Program-made: the position numbers and the translations under genes
Notes under the pieces: model-generated
The model's input: only the letters and a program-made list of their open reading frames with translations
Told to the model about the DNA's origin: nothing
The model's database searches: none
Part shown: in pieces, positions 11,901-24,916 of the stretch
How the letters are laid out: each line of letters starts with the position of its first letter
Position numbering within the stretch: position 1 is the first letter of the stretch
Assembly (NCBI GenBank): GCA_029204225.1
Contig: CM055092.1
Span: 17,479,921 to 17,543,920 of the forward strand
Direction of reading: 5' to 3'
Source: Diphasiastrum complanatum
Lineage: Eukaryota; Streptophyta; Lycopodiopsida; Lycopodiales; Lycopodiaceae
DNA length: 64,000 nt

Positions 11901-12490
11901 AATTACTTTTCTTCTTGATCTATAAGTACTTATTTTCCCTCTTTCATACAACAAAATTGCTGAAAAGGTTGTGCTTACACTTTTTATCCAGGCATCATCT
12001 TAGACTTGGCAACCAAATGTATGGATATCTGTTACAAGATCCCAAATTGGTATTGATTATTCTAGTTTAGCTAGCTAGTATTATCCATAATAGACAATAA
12101 TGGTCAATGACAATTCTTACAAAGAGCTGCAATGAATCAACGCTTCATTGGCTTGCATACAAGATAGTTTCAAGCATCATTAATCTAATATCATTGAATG
12201 GTGTAACATCTAATGCAAATCTCTATGTGAAAGTCAAGGGGTCAAATGCTTAAGCGACAATTTGGAAGATAGCCCATATCATTTGTTGTTAATGGTTACT
12301 TTAACTCTATTTGTTTTCAAATATCTTAAACTTTTTTTTGTTGGAAAATTTGCTTCCTTATTGGCATGTATCATTTACTACCAAGAACTCCATGTCAAAA
12401 TTATAAGAATAAGATAGAGAAGACCTCACACACAAGATGACTGAGCATTAAAAACATTTCTCAGATTAATCATAAGTATGCAAAACTCAC
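8880..12490. other. Non-coding AT-rich intergenic region
   Basis: No ORF with a recognisable domain; the longest is 60 codons. It contains a 44-bp imperfect tandem repeat (8981-9065, GAGTCATTTGAGCC unit). Around 11290-11580 there is a segment related to 52310-52510. Confidence 0.6.
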
Positions 12491-12751
12491 TACAATGGAA
12501 TGAAGGAGGTGGGGTGCCAGTCCTGCTTACATAAATTTCTAGTACCTTAACAAAAGCTAAAAGCATAAAGCAAAAAACAAAAAGTAAAAAGATTGTTCTA
12601 ATCTTAGTTCCTATACTTGGTAATTTCCCAAGACTTTTACTGAACCATAAATGTAGATCCTATTATTAAATTGTAGTGCTACTACTTGCAAATATAGCTT
12701 GTAGGCACGGCCCATTAAGCTAAGGGATCAAATTAACATTAATTTCTAACA
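12490..12751 (-). repeat. 3' LTR (start defined) of the minus-strand copia
   Basis: TGTTAGAAATTAATG begins at 12751, right after the polypurine AAGGGGGAA. The far end is not defined; the value given is a guess. Confidence 0.5.
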
Positions 12752-13695
12752 TTCCCCCTTAATGTTAATCTTTTTATCTATCACTCCTAAAAGTTCTCTA
12801 AACTTTTCAAATTCATTTTTGTCAAGTCCCTTTGTAAAAATATCTACAACTTGCTCTTCTGTAGGACAATAGATAAGCTCCATGTCAAGATTTTGAGTTT
12901 CTCTCAATATTGTTGAACTTCAATATGTTTTGGTCTACTGTGAAAAACCAGATTCTTTGGCAACTTGCTGCAACTCTAGGTATCACATTACAGTATTGTA
13001 AGTGTTTCTTGTTCCATATGAAAATGGAGTTGAGATAGGTTTGCATTCTGACATCCCAAAATTTGCAAGAAGTTCATGTGCATATTTAGATTGAGAAATA
13101 AATAGTCTATTTGCCACTCTTCATACCTCAATCCCTAGACAATATTGTAGTTGTCAAGATCTTTCATATCAAACGCTAATGAGAGATCTTTTTTGATACT
13201 TTGAATCAACACTTGATTAGAATCTGTGATAATAAGATCATCTACATACTCACTACAATAACAATCTGATTATCTTTTACCATAACATAAAGTGTACGCT
13301 TTGCACAACTCCTCTGAAAACCAAGCCTCCCAAAGTATGTATCATGTACCATGACCTAGGTGCTTGCTTAAGTTTTTTCTATAGAACCATCCGATTTATA
13401 TTCACTATACATCCACTTGCATACAATTTCCTTCTTACCTCTAGGGAAACAAGCCTCCAAGTCTTGTTCTTAATGATTGAATTGTACTCTTCATCCATAT
13501 CCTCTTTTTCAACTTCCTTGAAAGTAGATGTATTCTTAATTTCAAAAATTGTAGCCATAAATGTGAATTGTACATCTTCATTCTCATGTTGGTTCCCATG
13601 TAAATCTTGATCCAAGATAACTCTATCTTTGATAGTCTTGTAGAACAACCTAGATAACTTTCTAGTAAACGATGTAGGGATGCCTCCTACCTGGT

Positions 13696-13810
13696 GATAT
13701 TGGAGGAGAACAAGTATCCCCCATGTACTTGACCTCTCTTTCCTTTTTCTTGAGATATTGGAGGTGAACAAGTATCCCCCATGTACTTGACCTCTCTTTC
13801 CTTTTTCTTG
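13696..13810. repeat. 58-bp tandem duplication inside the copia integrase-RT linker
   Basis: GATATTGGAGG(A/T)GAACAAG...CTTTTTCTT occurs twice in a row at 13696 and 13754 with near identity. It shifts the reading frame of the copia polyprotein. Confidence 0.9.
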
Positions 13811-14639
13811 TCTTTATCACGGCTTCGTCTCTAGGCAAATGAATTGATGTCTGCAATTCATCTATTGATTCAGGTTCACGTGAAGAAATATCATTATCTT
13901 GCTCTTTCTCACAAGATATCTCAATATCTTTATGAGATCTCATCTCATCAAAGATAGCATCTCTGCTTATTATGACTTTCTTTCCTTCTATGTCACAAAG
14001 CTTGTATCCTTTTTCTTGATCATCATATCCAAACATCAAACACTTTGTTGCCTTGTAATCCAACTTGCTTCTCATATCCTTAGGTATATGAGCATATGCA
14101 ATACTCCCAAATAGTCACAAATGACTTACACTAGGTTTCTTACATGTATAAGCCTCTTCTGGAGTTTGATTTTCTAGAGCTTTAGTAGGAATCCTATTCA
14201 AAAGATAAACTACTATTTTAGCTACTGCACCCCAAAATGAATTTGGAAGATTATTACTCTTAAGCATGCTCCTAGCAATTTCCACAATAGAACGATTCTT
14301 CTTTTTTGCAATTCCATTTTGTTGAGGTGTTTCCATACTTGCAAATTGTCTCTTTTGACAACATTTGAAATTCTGTAGAAAGGTACTCTCCCCCTTTATT
14401 AGAACGAAGTATCGTTGCCTATCTACCTATTTCTTTTTCCACTTGGCCAAGCAAAGCATTTGAAAGCCTCACCTTATTCTTGAGAAGATATAAACATATC
14501 TTCTAAGAATAGTCACCCACAAACACCATAAAATAACTTGCTCCACCATGAGACTGTATTTTCATAAGACTACACAAATATATGTATGAAAAAGTTGTAG
14601 AATATTTCTTGCTATGCTTGTACTAGAAAAGAATTTTTA

Positions 14640-15286
14640 TCTATTGTGAAAAATTGGCAAATTTGGCAAATTTAACTTGATTAATCCTTGTAAGGTACAT
14701 TGATGGGTCCCACACGTGTAAGTCTATGTGCCACGTGTGAATCTACTCTAGAATACGTTAGATCATGCTCATAGGATTGGTCGAGTTTGTTTGGTGCTAA
14801 TTCTTACATTATAGGACCAAATCCCTGAAATCATGGTGTTGGTTGATCAATCTAGCCACCAACATGGCAAAACTCAAGGGTTAGGCTAGAATGGCAAATT
14901 AGGGCAAAAATGCTCAATTATCTTCCTTATCACATGTTGGATTTTACCCTAACTCGAGGTGGGGAAGAGCTTTTGTACATACAACACCTCCATAGTTATG
15001 CCTTCTTGAGAGCTTATTGGCAATCTCAACTTCTATCACTATGTACTTGATGTTTCTTGAGATCTAATTGAAAACTAAGTGTTCTTAACTTTATTTACAC
15101 TCCCTAGACCGTAATAAAGGTCGTACCACACGTGTGGGGGTCGGATCTTCAAGTAGATCAATGATTTATGGTTGCTCTTGATTGATGTGTAGAAATGCTG
15201 ATCTAGATCTTGATTTTGACATATAGTTTTGAATTCAATTGATAATCAACCAATCAATCCAGCTTGGGAGTCCTTATTAGGCTCAT
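14640..15286. other. Unidentified insert within the minus-strand copia
   Basis: Lies where the first part of the copia integrase should be. No copia motif on either strand. It contains two CACACGTG palindromes (14709 and 15129). It may be an LTR fragment or MITE-like insert replacing deleted integrase; the borders are uncertain. Confidence 0.35.
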
Positions 15287-16749
15287 TTAAGGTCCAAAGT
15301 ATTGTACTTTAAGATTTATGATGTTTTCCAAAGACGCAACCTTCATAGAATTTGTGATGTAAAATCGAGGTAAACGTGTAACCATATTGAATTTCCTCAA
15401 AACTTGTAGACTATTAGAATTCAAATGTCCAAAGCTTTCATGCCACAACTTGCTCGTCCCTTCGATATCAGCAATTCCAGCTTCATGACTCATCACCGAA
15501 CCTGAAGTTTATACAATCTTCTTGCAAAAATTCCTTCAACTATCACTTCATTGTTCTTTTTCTTGATAAGACATCGTTCTTCATCGAACTAAACAACCAT
15601 ATGTGTTGTTTTGCTATTGTTGACACAGAGAGTAATTTCTTCTTTATGCCATGTACATAAGGAACACCCTCGATATAACCAACTTTTTCTCATGTACCTT
15701 CCCAACACCTTTGATGTCACAAGTACAATTTTCTCCCAACTAGACATTTGTACCATCATCTAGTTGAAAACTAGATAGCCAATCAGGTCGTGGTGTCATA
15801 TGCTTTGATGCCCCTAAATCAATAAACCAACATATTCTTCTTCCCTTGAGAAATCACATGAAGATGTTGATGTCGAAACAATTCACAATCCCAAAGCACT
15901 CAACTTCGTGTCAAGTCCTTTTTCAGCAAAATTTCACTTCCCTTTCTTCTTGCTGAATTTCTTTCTCCAACATTCATTTGCATAATGTACCTTGCTTACC
16001 GCAAATAATCATTTTTCTTTCTTGTTGGAATTTGCCTCGTCTTTTTGTTGGTTCAATTTACTAATGTTCTCCCAATTCCCTTGTTGCTTTTTCTTTCCCT
16101 TAGTCTGTTTCCACTTTTCACCTTTCTTCGAATTTTGTCCTTGCTTCTTTGCTATGAACGCATGTCCTTTAAAATCTTCCCTGATCATGAGATTATGAAT
16201 ATCTCAAATCTTCTTGTAATAAAATAGCATTCAATTCATCAAAGGAAGGCCTGGTTTCTCATTATACAAAATTAGGATAAGCCCCAGTGGTATGTTGTTC
16301 ATAATGGATACTAATAATGAATCCAGAACACTTTCTCCAACCGTTGCAAGTTTCCTCAAAGATCTTTTACTCGTGTAAAATAATCGATGATTGATTCCCC
16401 TGTATCCATTTTTTAAGTAGGAAGCTTATTTGTTAAGAACAAAACCCTATATTAGGTAACATTCTCATACAAATTCTTGAGAATATCTCAAACTTCCTCG
16501 TGTCCAACATCATCTCTATTATGCGAAATAATCATAGACTGATAATTTAATGATAGAATGGGCTTTTCTTTGCCGTTTCATATATTTTCTTGACTCTCTA
16601 TCAATTGTGAGAGGAACTTCGACACCTTTAACAATATTCTTGAGAATATTTTACATCTTGAATTTCTAGATGCTAAAATTTGTGCCATCAAGTTTATTCG
16701 TCTCGAATAATACCACATCATTTATACTTGCCATTGTATGACACTAAGG

Positions 16750-17460
16750 AGTCAAAAAAAAATTGTTGGCTTTACAAAGATTTGTTTTGTTAAAATATCT
16801 TTGCCGGTTCCACAGAATTTTATCGTAAAATTTCTCAATATATGATTGTTCTTCAAAAAATCTTTGACAGTTCCAAGAGTTTGATGGTTCTTCTTAAATA
16901 AGAAACTTGCATGTAATTTCAAATAGAACCAAGGTAGTCAATTGACTTCAGATACAAAAAAATTCAGCAACTTATTTCTTATATCTGTTATGCAAACAGA
17001 TGGGTATATTAATGATTCAAATCCTTTTGAAGATGGGACACACAACACCTTGCTATCCACGCTTTGCTCTCCTACAAAAGCAACCTTCTGAAATCTGCTC
17101 TGACCTAGTCCGGCTCTAGTCCTTCGAACCTGATCTGTCAACCGCTGTTGCGCTCCTGGTATCTGAACTCCAGCAACCTGTCCCAGATCTGAAAAACACA
17201 ATTTGCCCTGGCCTTGAAAAACCGATTGTTTTCCTTTCAGCAAGCAAAATGATCCAAACCTTTCTAGTGACCTTACCTTTTGTCCTTCCAAAAACCAACT
17301 CTCTCCTCTACTGATCTGCCTTGCAGATCGGAACTCCACTCTTAAGAGTTGGAAATGTACCTAGCAGAAACATATAGCTCGAGCCTAATGGCAGTCTATA
17401 GGTCCCTGTGGTTTTGGCACTAAGAATTGGGAGTAGCTCTCGCAAGAACTAGAATTTAGG
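16750..17460. other. Non-coding region with one uncharacterised minus-strand ORF
   Basis: A 133-codon minus-strand ORF (17339-16938) has a Gln/Gly/Arg-rich sequence and no recognised domain. Lying just upstream of the copia gag, it may be the element's leader. I would not call it a gene. Confidence 0.3.
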
Positions 17461-20400
17461 CCCTCAGGACAAATCACATTCTACCATTAAATTCAACCAT
17501 GCACACAAACCAAAGCCAGTTCAATTTGAGGTAGCAGACCCAAGAAGACCAACCGATACACTTAGAAGAAGGCAACCCAAAAAAACTTAAGACCAAATGT
17601 CAAACTGAATTTTTACCAAAAAAAAAAAATTGAAATTTGTTTTATAACCTCATTTTACAAAAAAACCTTATTATGAAATTTTGGGGGCAGAGCAAAGAAA
17701 CCCTTACAACACACTTCAAAGACTCAAATTCAACATAAGACAAGAAATTAGAATGTCATAGTTACCTAGCATTTTTAAATAAGAAAAAATTGCTTTAGGA
17801 TTGAGCTACATGTTATCCTAATTTAAGCTACGTGTAAAACTTATTTAAATTTTGCAACTCAGTCATACAAAAATAATCGTCTGATGAGCACTCTATGAGC
17901 TTGGCACCTGTTGCAAAATCTTTTTTGAGAAACTGATGAACTTGAAAATGGGTGGTCACATATACTTCACTTTAGACTAAATATGAGCAAGGATTCGTTT
18001 GACTTGTGAAAGTGGCATCTGTATCCCTAAATTTTGTCAAACGTGTTCAAGAACTTTGAGTTTATGAAAAAAAAATTAATATATTTTTATCACTAGTGAA
18101 GTCTTAGGTGTGTCTCAAGTGTGAGTGCCCATTCAAATCTAATCATGACAACCCTTCTTGATGAGCCATCAAAATCCAATGTCAATTTTCCTCCGTCCAA
18201 CTTAAAAAGAGGCGTCCCTGTCAAACTTTCAAAAGATAGACAACATCTCATTGGGCATTTACACACATACACCTCCAAAAATTTTGCATATTTTATAAAG
18301 GCCAGCGGAACGCAAGGACTGTGTCTAGGCTTCTCTAGGAAGTGATCTCGATAAGACATGGGCCATGAAATCTCTATCCACAGTCCTGGCAAGGTAGAAC
18401 CTACGCTTCTTAGGGCATGTGAAGTTCAACTATCTTGAGATTCACCCCAACAGTGGACTCTCTAGTATTAAAGTAAACAGATCGGACATTATAAGTACAG
18501 GTTAACATCTGGCATGTGACAGGAACTAGTGTGGAGCATGTAAGGATCGACAAGATGCTGAAGGACCACATTCCACCATTAAATACGACCATACACAGAC
18601 TAAAACTAGTTCAGTTATCTGATGTGTTGAGAACAATGGCCTGGATGCCAACCAACAAACGCAAGAACAACATAGGTGCACTGGGAAGATGGCAAGCTGG
18701 TATCAAGGAAACTTAGACCAGGAGTTCAAAGTAATCTTTACCTTTTATTACAAGATCGACTTGAAACTCAGATTTACGAGGAAACTTTGTTTTAACATTT
18801 TAAAGGGCTAAAGTGTAAGGAACTTTTCAGTACCCTTAACCAGAATTCACTAAAAGACAAGAATTTAGAATGTTCTAGGTAAGCAACAGTTTCTCTTAAC
18901 TGATTGAAACAAGTTTTAGAACTAATCCAAATCCTCATCCTAAATAAAGCTGGATTTAGAACTATTCTGAATTTCCGAGCATCGACTGGAATTAGACTTA
19001 CACTCTAAAGAAGCACTTGTGGCATCGCCTTCCTCTTACAATTTCTCCTCTTCTGCGTTTTCATCGATGTTTGCCTAGATAGTTAGGCTACGTACTTCTA
19101 ATACATTGCACCCAGGGGGTGAGAACGCGTTCCCTTCTTAAAAAAACAACACATCTTACTACCTCACAAAAGTAAGAGTCATATTTTGAGCTCGTTGGTT
19201 TCTTTCCACCCAGCATGGACAGGACAAGGACAATAAGGCAATTTGCCACCTCCTACGTGATTTCAATCATCGTTACAGCCAGAAAAATTATGATGATTTT
19301 AGCTATTCAGTGCTGCCTCTGAAGAGTTACAAGGACAGTTTACAACCCTTTCATCAGAGTAACTCCATCGTAGCCTCCCCACAGGTTATCAGCAAACATC
19401 CTTTCCTGATTACTACCTTCACCTCTCATTGCAAATTAGGGGATTCAACTAGGTCTCTGATTTGATTTGTTTTGCTACCTAACTGGCATTTCTCAGAAGC
19501 CAAATAACTTTCCTGCGTTGACACTGGGACAACTGAGTTAGCCCACATCTATCTTTAGTTCTCTTCTACCTATGGAGGTGAAGGATCCGACAAAAATTTA
19601 CTGTGACAAATAAGAATTCATAAATTTGACAAGTTAAAAGAGCATCATCTCCAGAATTAAAAGTTGTAAAATCTTTCTGATAAGCTGATATTGAACTGAT
19701 TGGTACGTGCACTCAGCTTTTCACTAAGTATGACCAAGTACTCGTTTGACTGACGAAGCGAGTCACCTTTGTACCTCTGGGATTCCATATAAGATTCCCA
19801 TCCAATCAAGAAGGGGGGTGGGGGGCAAGCAGCCTCCCATCTCGGCCCCTCAATCTTTGTTGCGGAGACCTCCTGTGCCCGTCACATGCTAATATCATGG
19901 TTTTCTACAAACTCATATGCAGCCTGTTTGGCATTAAGCTTACCCATCTGAAGGGATAAATTGCCAAAACCTCCACAATGAAACTCAAAACCTATCAAGA
20001 ACTCAGGAAATCCAGTTAAGTGCCTGATGACACAGTCCATCCTCTTTGCATATGATCACACACAGAGGAACCTACATATACTCGTCACACCTGAGCTCAT
20101 TCCAATATCAAATTCAACCACATTCTTGTCAACTACCAAAATGACATGCTAATTCACATCCTCCAAAGGGCCACAAAACAGTGAGTTTTTCTTGACATAA
20201 GACAAGCATGGCATAGAAGTACAATTAACATATCTAGCAATTGTTGAATGCAATTGAATCTCAAGGTTCACCTGAACCCATCAAAAACTTGATCACGATA
20301 TTAGTGAAATGAAAAATTCTACATGCTCCTTGGAAGTCACTTATGCATTATAAAAAATATGCAGCATGGTTTGTGCAATCTTTCTACTATCAGCATGGAT

Positions 20401-20596
20401 TTGAAATAGCTTCACAAAGTGCTGTATGATCAGACAGATTCGAAGTTCAGAAATATGGCTTCTTTTGCGGCCTGACTCTAATAAGGGCCAAGACACTGGC
20501 GTTGTTCTCTTGATGCGACAAGAAGCGTTCTTAGAAAATACTAGTAGTGCGCTGCAAAGAGGATGAGAAGTATGATAAAGATAGGTCACTTGAGCT
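17460..20596. repeat. 3' flank of MFP with a diverged direct duplication
   Basis: 17460-18020 and about 18545-19790 share the same ordered landmarks: (A/T)CCA(C/T)CATTAAAT(T/A)C(A/G)ACCAT, AAGACAAGAA(A/T)TTAGAATGT, and TCGTTTGACT near (A/T)CCTCTG or TCCCTAA. They are separated by unrelated sequence. No coding potential was recognised. Confidence 0.4.
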
Positions 20597-20647
20597 TTAA
20601 AGTCGTGCCTTTGTATCTTTTGAAGTTACATTTGTTGCCGGTGCACT
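20597..20647 (-). CDS. MFP: MFP exon 18 (PTS1 and stop)
   Basis: A 51-bp last exon after the acceptor GTTTTCAG. It codes [16 protein letters not shown] and stops at TAA. The terminal ARL is a functional plant PTS1 variant in other proteins, so import into peroxisomes is expected. I saw no strong AATAAA in the following 300 bases. Confidence 0.93.
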   Translation of the reverse strand, partial: SAPATNVTSKDTKARL

Positions 20648-23600
20648 CTGAAAACAGAATGTCACAATTATTACATGAGTGAATCGTTATTGACAGTTCG
20701 AAAGAATCCAAATAAATAACAAATTAATGAAACACACACTCACCAGGCTAATCCCTTTTCTTGCTCTCTCTTCCAAGAAAGAGCTTGGCTTGAAAAATGT
20801 GCCATAAGTTTCAGACCACTCTTTCAGCTTTGAATAAATGTAACTCACACTTACTGAATCAGCCCAAATTACAACTCCACCTCTGTAGACAAATTTACAA
20901 GTTGTAAGTTTCACTACCATCATAAAAAATAAGCATCTTAGCTCTTTTGTGACTAGAAGTGTACTGCAAACATTTTTTAAACTGTAGAGCTGATTATCAT
21001 TTGAAGCCACAATTTGAATACTAGCGTCCACCTGTATGGAGGAAAGCCCATTCCCAAGACTGAAGCAATATCAAGATCTGAAGCCTTCACAACAACTCCT
21101 TCATCAAGGACACGGCTAGCTTCATTGACGACTGGAAATAGAATCATCTCCACTATATCTTTGTCCGTTAACGTAATGGGCTGTATCAAAGTTGATAGAG
21201 TTATAAACTACAGTTCTTATTAAAAAGCAGCAAATAACTCATAAATTCAACATATTTTAAAGACTTTATAAAGAAGGGAGGGCCAACCATCATAATGAAC
21301 AACTGACATGAACTGACTGCCGGGAGTAATCACCTTTCCATGAGGCATAATATTTGCAGACTTCCTAGCCTTCTCCACATACTCCTTCAGTTCTGGAGCT
21401 GGGCGTGGCCTTCGCTTCTCATCATACAAGTAGAAGCCTTTTCTATTGCTCTCACCTGTATGTAGACCATGCCACCACTGTCAGGGCATTGCATAAAACG
21501 TGCTTTTAACTCAGCTGTCAAATAAGGCTCCAGGGTGCATAACAGAAGAGTCACACTACACTATAAAACCCATTTCTTAATGTATGGCAAGAAACATATA
21601 GCTAATGCATGACATTGCAATGTTTTTCAACATATGGAATAAATAGTTTCTGCTAAAAAAAACTTCTAGTTTGCAGCTAGAAATCCTTCGAAATGCACAT
21701 AGTTATGCACTCACCAAGCCGTTGGTCTTGAAACATGAGGGGAATTAATTGAGAGATGTACACACGGTCAGGGTAAGCTTTTACATATTGGCCACCTACA
21801 GCAACACCCACGCCAAAACCTACAAAGTCTGCGAGCCTGCATAGTTACGTTTCAAATCAGATAACAAAGCATCCTTTTTCCAAATACTGAAGTTTACTGG
21901 AATGACAATTAGGTGCGAATGCACTCTTTTGAATTACTTTAGTGCAAAAAAAAACGCATCACAAGTTTCTCTTCCAGACCTGAAAGGGCCCATAGGCATT
22001 CCAAATGCCTTAATAGCATTATCTATGCGATAGACATCTATACCCAAGTCCACCAACATCAAAGCTGCCTGACTGTATGGAAAGAACACTCTGTTAACGG
22101 CAAAACCAGTGCAGTTCCCAACAACAACAGGCACTTTTTTTATTATCTTTCCAACAGTCATCAGATCCAGTATCGTTTGTGGCGAAGTCTTTTCTGTCCT
22201 AACAATCTCCAAGAGTGGCATAACGTGTGCAGGGCTGTACAGCAGCAAAAGTAAATAATACAGGTGAGCCCTTGTTAAGATCCAATGTAGGTAGAGATAC
22301 AATGAAGTACCTTGAATGTTGCTATGTGAGCCATCATGTTCAAAGTAAAACATTGTTTTCTCATCCAAGAGTTAGGAGTCCATATACACCAAACAATGCA
22401 AAACTGAATCGCAAACCTGAAAAAGTGAGCCCCAATAATGCGATCCTGAGAATGAGTTTTTTCTCCTATAACATTCAAATCGATTGTCGAGGTATTGGAA
22501 GCAAGGACAGCATGTGGTGAACAAACTTTTTCAAGGTCACTGAAAATTTGCTGCTTGAGAGGGATGTTTTCAATAACAGCCTACAACAAAATCACCACCA
22601 TATATCACAAGACTTAAACATCCTAAAAACGCACATTTTAAACAGCAATTCCAAAATATAACGATTGACATAAGCATCAAAGTGCATCGACAGATTAAAA
22701 ATTTTAGGAAGGTAAAGGATTGGTGAGAAGCCCATGGAGAATGATTTGAAAATATTTTTTTAGATCTTCGATATGAAGCGAATACAGTATAATTTAAAAA
22801 CACTTGTCTAAAACAGGATAACAACAAGATCATTAAATAGGAAATTATATCTGCAAACATTAAGGTACAAAACTGAGATGCGACCTCCACTTAACATCTT
22901 TACAGCAAGATCAATAAAGAACAGGCTGTTGATTTGAAAGCCACAATTAAGTGAAATGAAAAACTCAATAAGTGCCTGTTGGAATGTAAATGGAATTGCT
23001 TAGAAAACCACGGGTTACATTGGCCCAAAAGGTTGAAATATGTGTAACCATGGGTAAAAATATAGTTAGGACTTTAAAACTTAGACTTTGCTAAGTTGGA
23101 CCCAATTTTGCGGTGGTAGTAGCTCGTGGCTATTCAACCTATTATTGACATTTATGGACCAAACTTTACAATTGTAAGCATTATAGCTATTCTCTTGGAA
23201 TTCCACAAGTGTTTACAAGAGGGCGACCAGCCATCTCTCTCTTTCTCTTTGCAATGCTTTGCGTGATTGAATAGTTAAGATCCTGGATCCTTTGGTTTCT
23301 ATTTCCTACAGTGCCTATGCACAATCTATGAATTGGAGTTCCAGGCCTCTTTCTCGACAAAAATTAATCTGCACAAAGCAAAAGAAGGCAAGAGTAAACC
23401 CTCTCATGTTATTGTGCTTTTTAGTTACTTCAATTATCTGCTAGTTGATAACTTGGGATGCAATCAGGAAAACTTACTAATTGTGACCAGACAATTGCAA
23501 ACTTAATATGGCCGAAATTCAGCCAAAAATGGAACCACATGAGTCACAAATTTGCTTAGGATCTGAATCTTGCCACTTGATTAGTTGTTTGCTTCAAACT

Positions 23601-24861
23601 AGGCACACTATAACTGCACTTCAAATGAGTGAAATATAACATGTAATTAATCAATATAGCGATGTCTCCATACAACACTACAAAACAAAAGTTCTTCAGA
23701 TTCACTTTTGGAATTTTGCACACAAAAGTCCACTGTCGAGGACCTGAAGGTCTCTCCTTCTGCCCCATCATGGTCCAATCCCTAAAACTTTCAAAACAGT
23801 GAGGCTATAAATGTCTTGAAGTCTAAAAGCTACAACTAACAAAAAGGTACACAACGTTGGTCTGGAATATGGGGGAAAAACGAACTTAGATGGGTATGAG
23901 TCCTGAAATAACAGAAATAACAACACTGCCCTGAACCAAAGGCATGAAACGTGATGTGAGGGCATAGTTGTGCCTTACAAAGGGACATGCCCAGTAGCCA
24001 AGGGTTAAAAGTTGCAAAACTAGCTCAAGCCAGAGCCAACTCATTATCTGATAACTCACCATTTGTATTCAAGTTAGGATTAATCAAGCCTAAAGATGAT
24101 CACGCTTTAAATATCCATGAAAATGGTTCAAGATAAATTCGCTCTTCATAATGTCGTTTGGACTCTGTTGCCCGTGGAACAAATACACCAATACATACTG
24201 AGCCACTGAACAACAAACTCTGTAGAAATTCCTCCTACATTTCAATTGGTGTTGGCATGCAAACACAAAGTGAGATAAACTGGCACAAAGTAAATAAAAT
24301 GCTTGACCTTTCGACAAAGTCTATGACTAGAAAATTAGTTATACTCATGTAGTCCCCCATCAGGAGAACAGGAAGAGAAAACTCTGGGTACATCTCTGAT
24401 TCAAAGGGAAAGCACAATTTTTTTGATTCCAACCATAGATACCCATTCTGAGCATTCTGCCTCGGTATGTCTCATTCTGTACATTCGGAACGAAACTCGT
24501 TCCGTACGTACGGAACGAGCTACGTTTTTGTTTTTTTTTCCCTTTGAGCCTGCTATGCACTCCTGCAGAACACTCATGAAAACTGATCTGCGAATTCAGA
24601 ATCTGCCTGCGATCCCACCTCCCAAAACCTGCCTGTGGATTTGTGAATCTGTGAAATCCTACTCCTCCGATCCCACAATTTTTAGGAATAATTTGCCTCC
24701 CAACATAACTTGTTTTGGAAACATAACAGGCTATTCCTAAGATGATCCCCAAAGATCAAGCCTGCAAGAACACTCGAACGGAGACGGTGTAGCCCAACCA
24801 CCCAACTGAGTACAAGCCTAAGATCCATCACCTAAGCTGCAACCCCAAGGCACAATATGTG

Positions 24862-24916
<55 letters not shown>

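Larger units (their letters stand above)
12490..16740 (-). mobile_element. Decayed copia retrotransposon (minus strand)
   Basis: In minus-strand order: a gag start near 16735 (DVVLFETNKLDGTNFS), gag and protease remnants full of stops, pre-integrase (LWHESFGHLNSNSLQVLRKF, 15287-15450), an unrelated insert at 14640-15286, integrase (ETPQQNGIAKKKNRSIVEIA, 14115-14336), integrase C-terminus (CLMFGYDDQEKGYKLCD), a deletion across the RT fingers, RT palm YVDD (13237-13248), then the RNase H end ([18 protein letters not shown] near 12800). A polypurine tract and an LTR start follow at 12751. No 5' LTR or primer site is visible beyond 16750. Confidence 0.85.

Noticed and set aside
16938-17339. 133-codon minus-strand ORF
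   Set aside because: No recognisable domain, next to a decayed copia, composition not gene-like; kept only as a remark on that region.
24490-24525. Palindrome CGTTCCGTACGTACGGAACG as a protein-binding operator
   Set aside because: A single short palindrome in an intron with no supporting context; no basis for a function.
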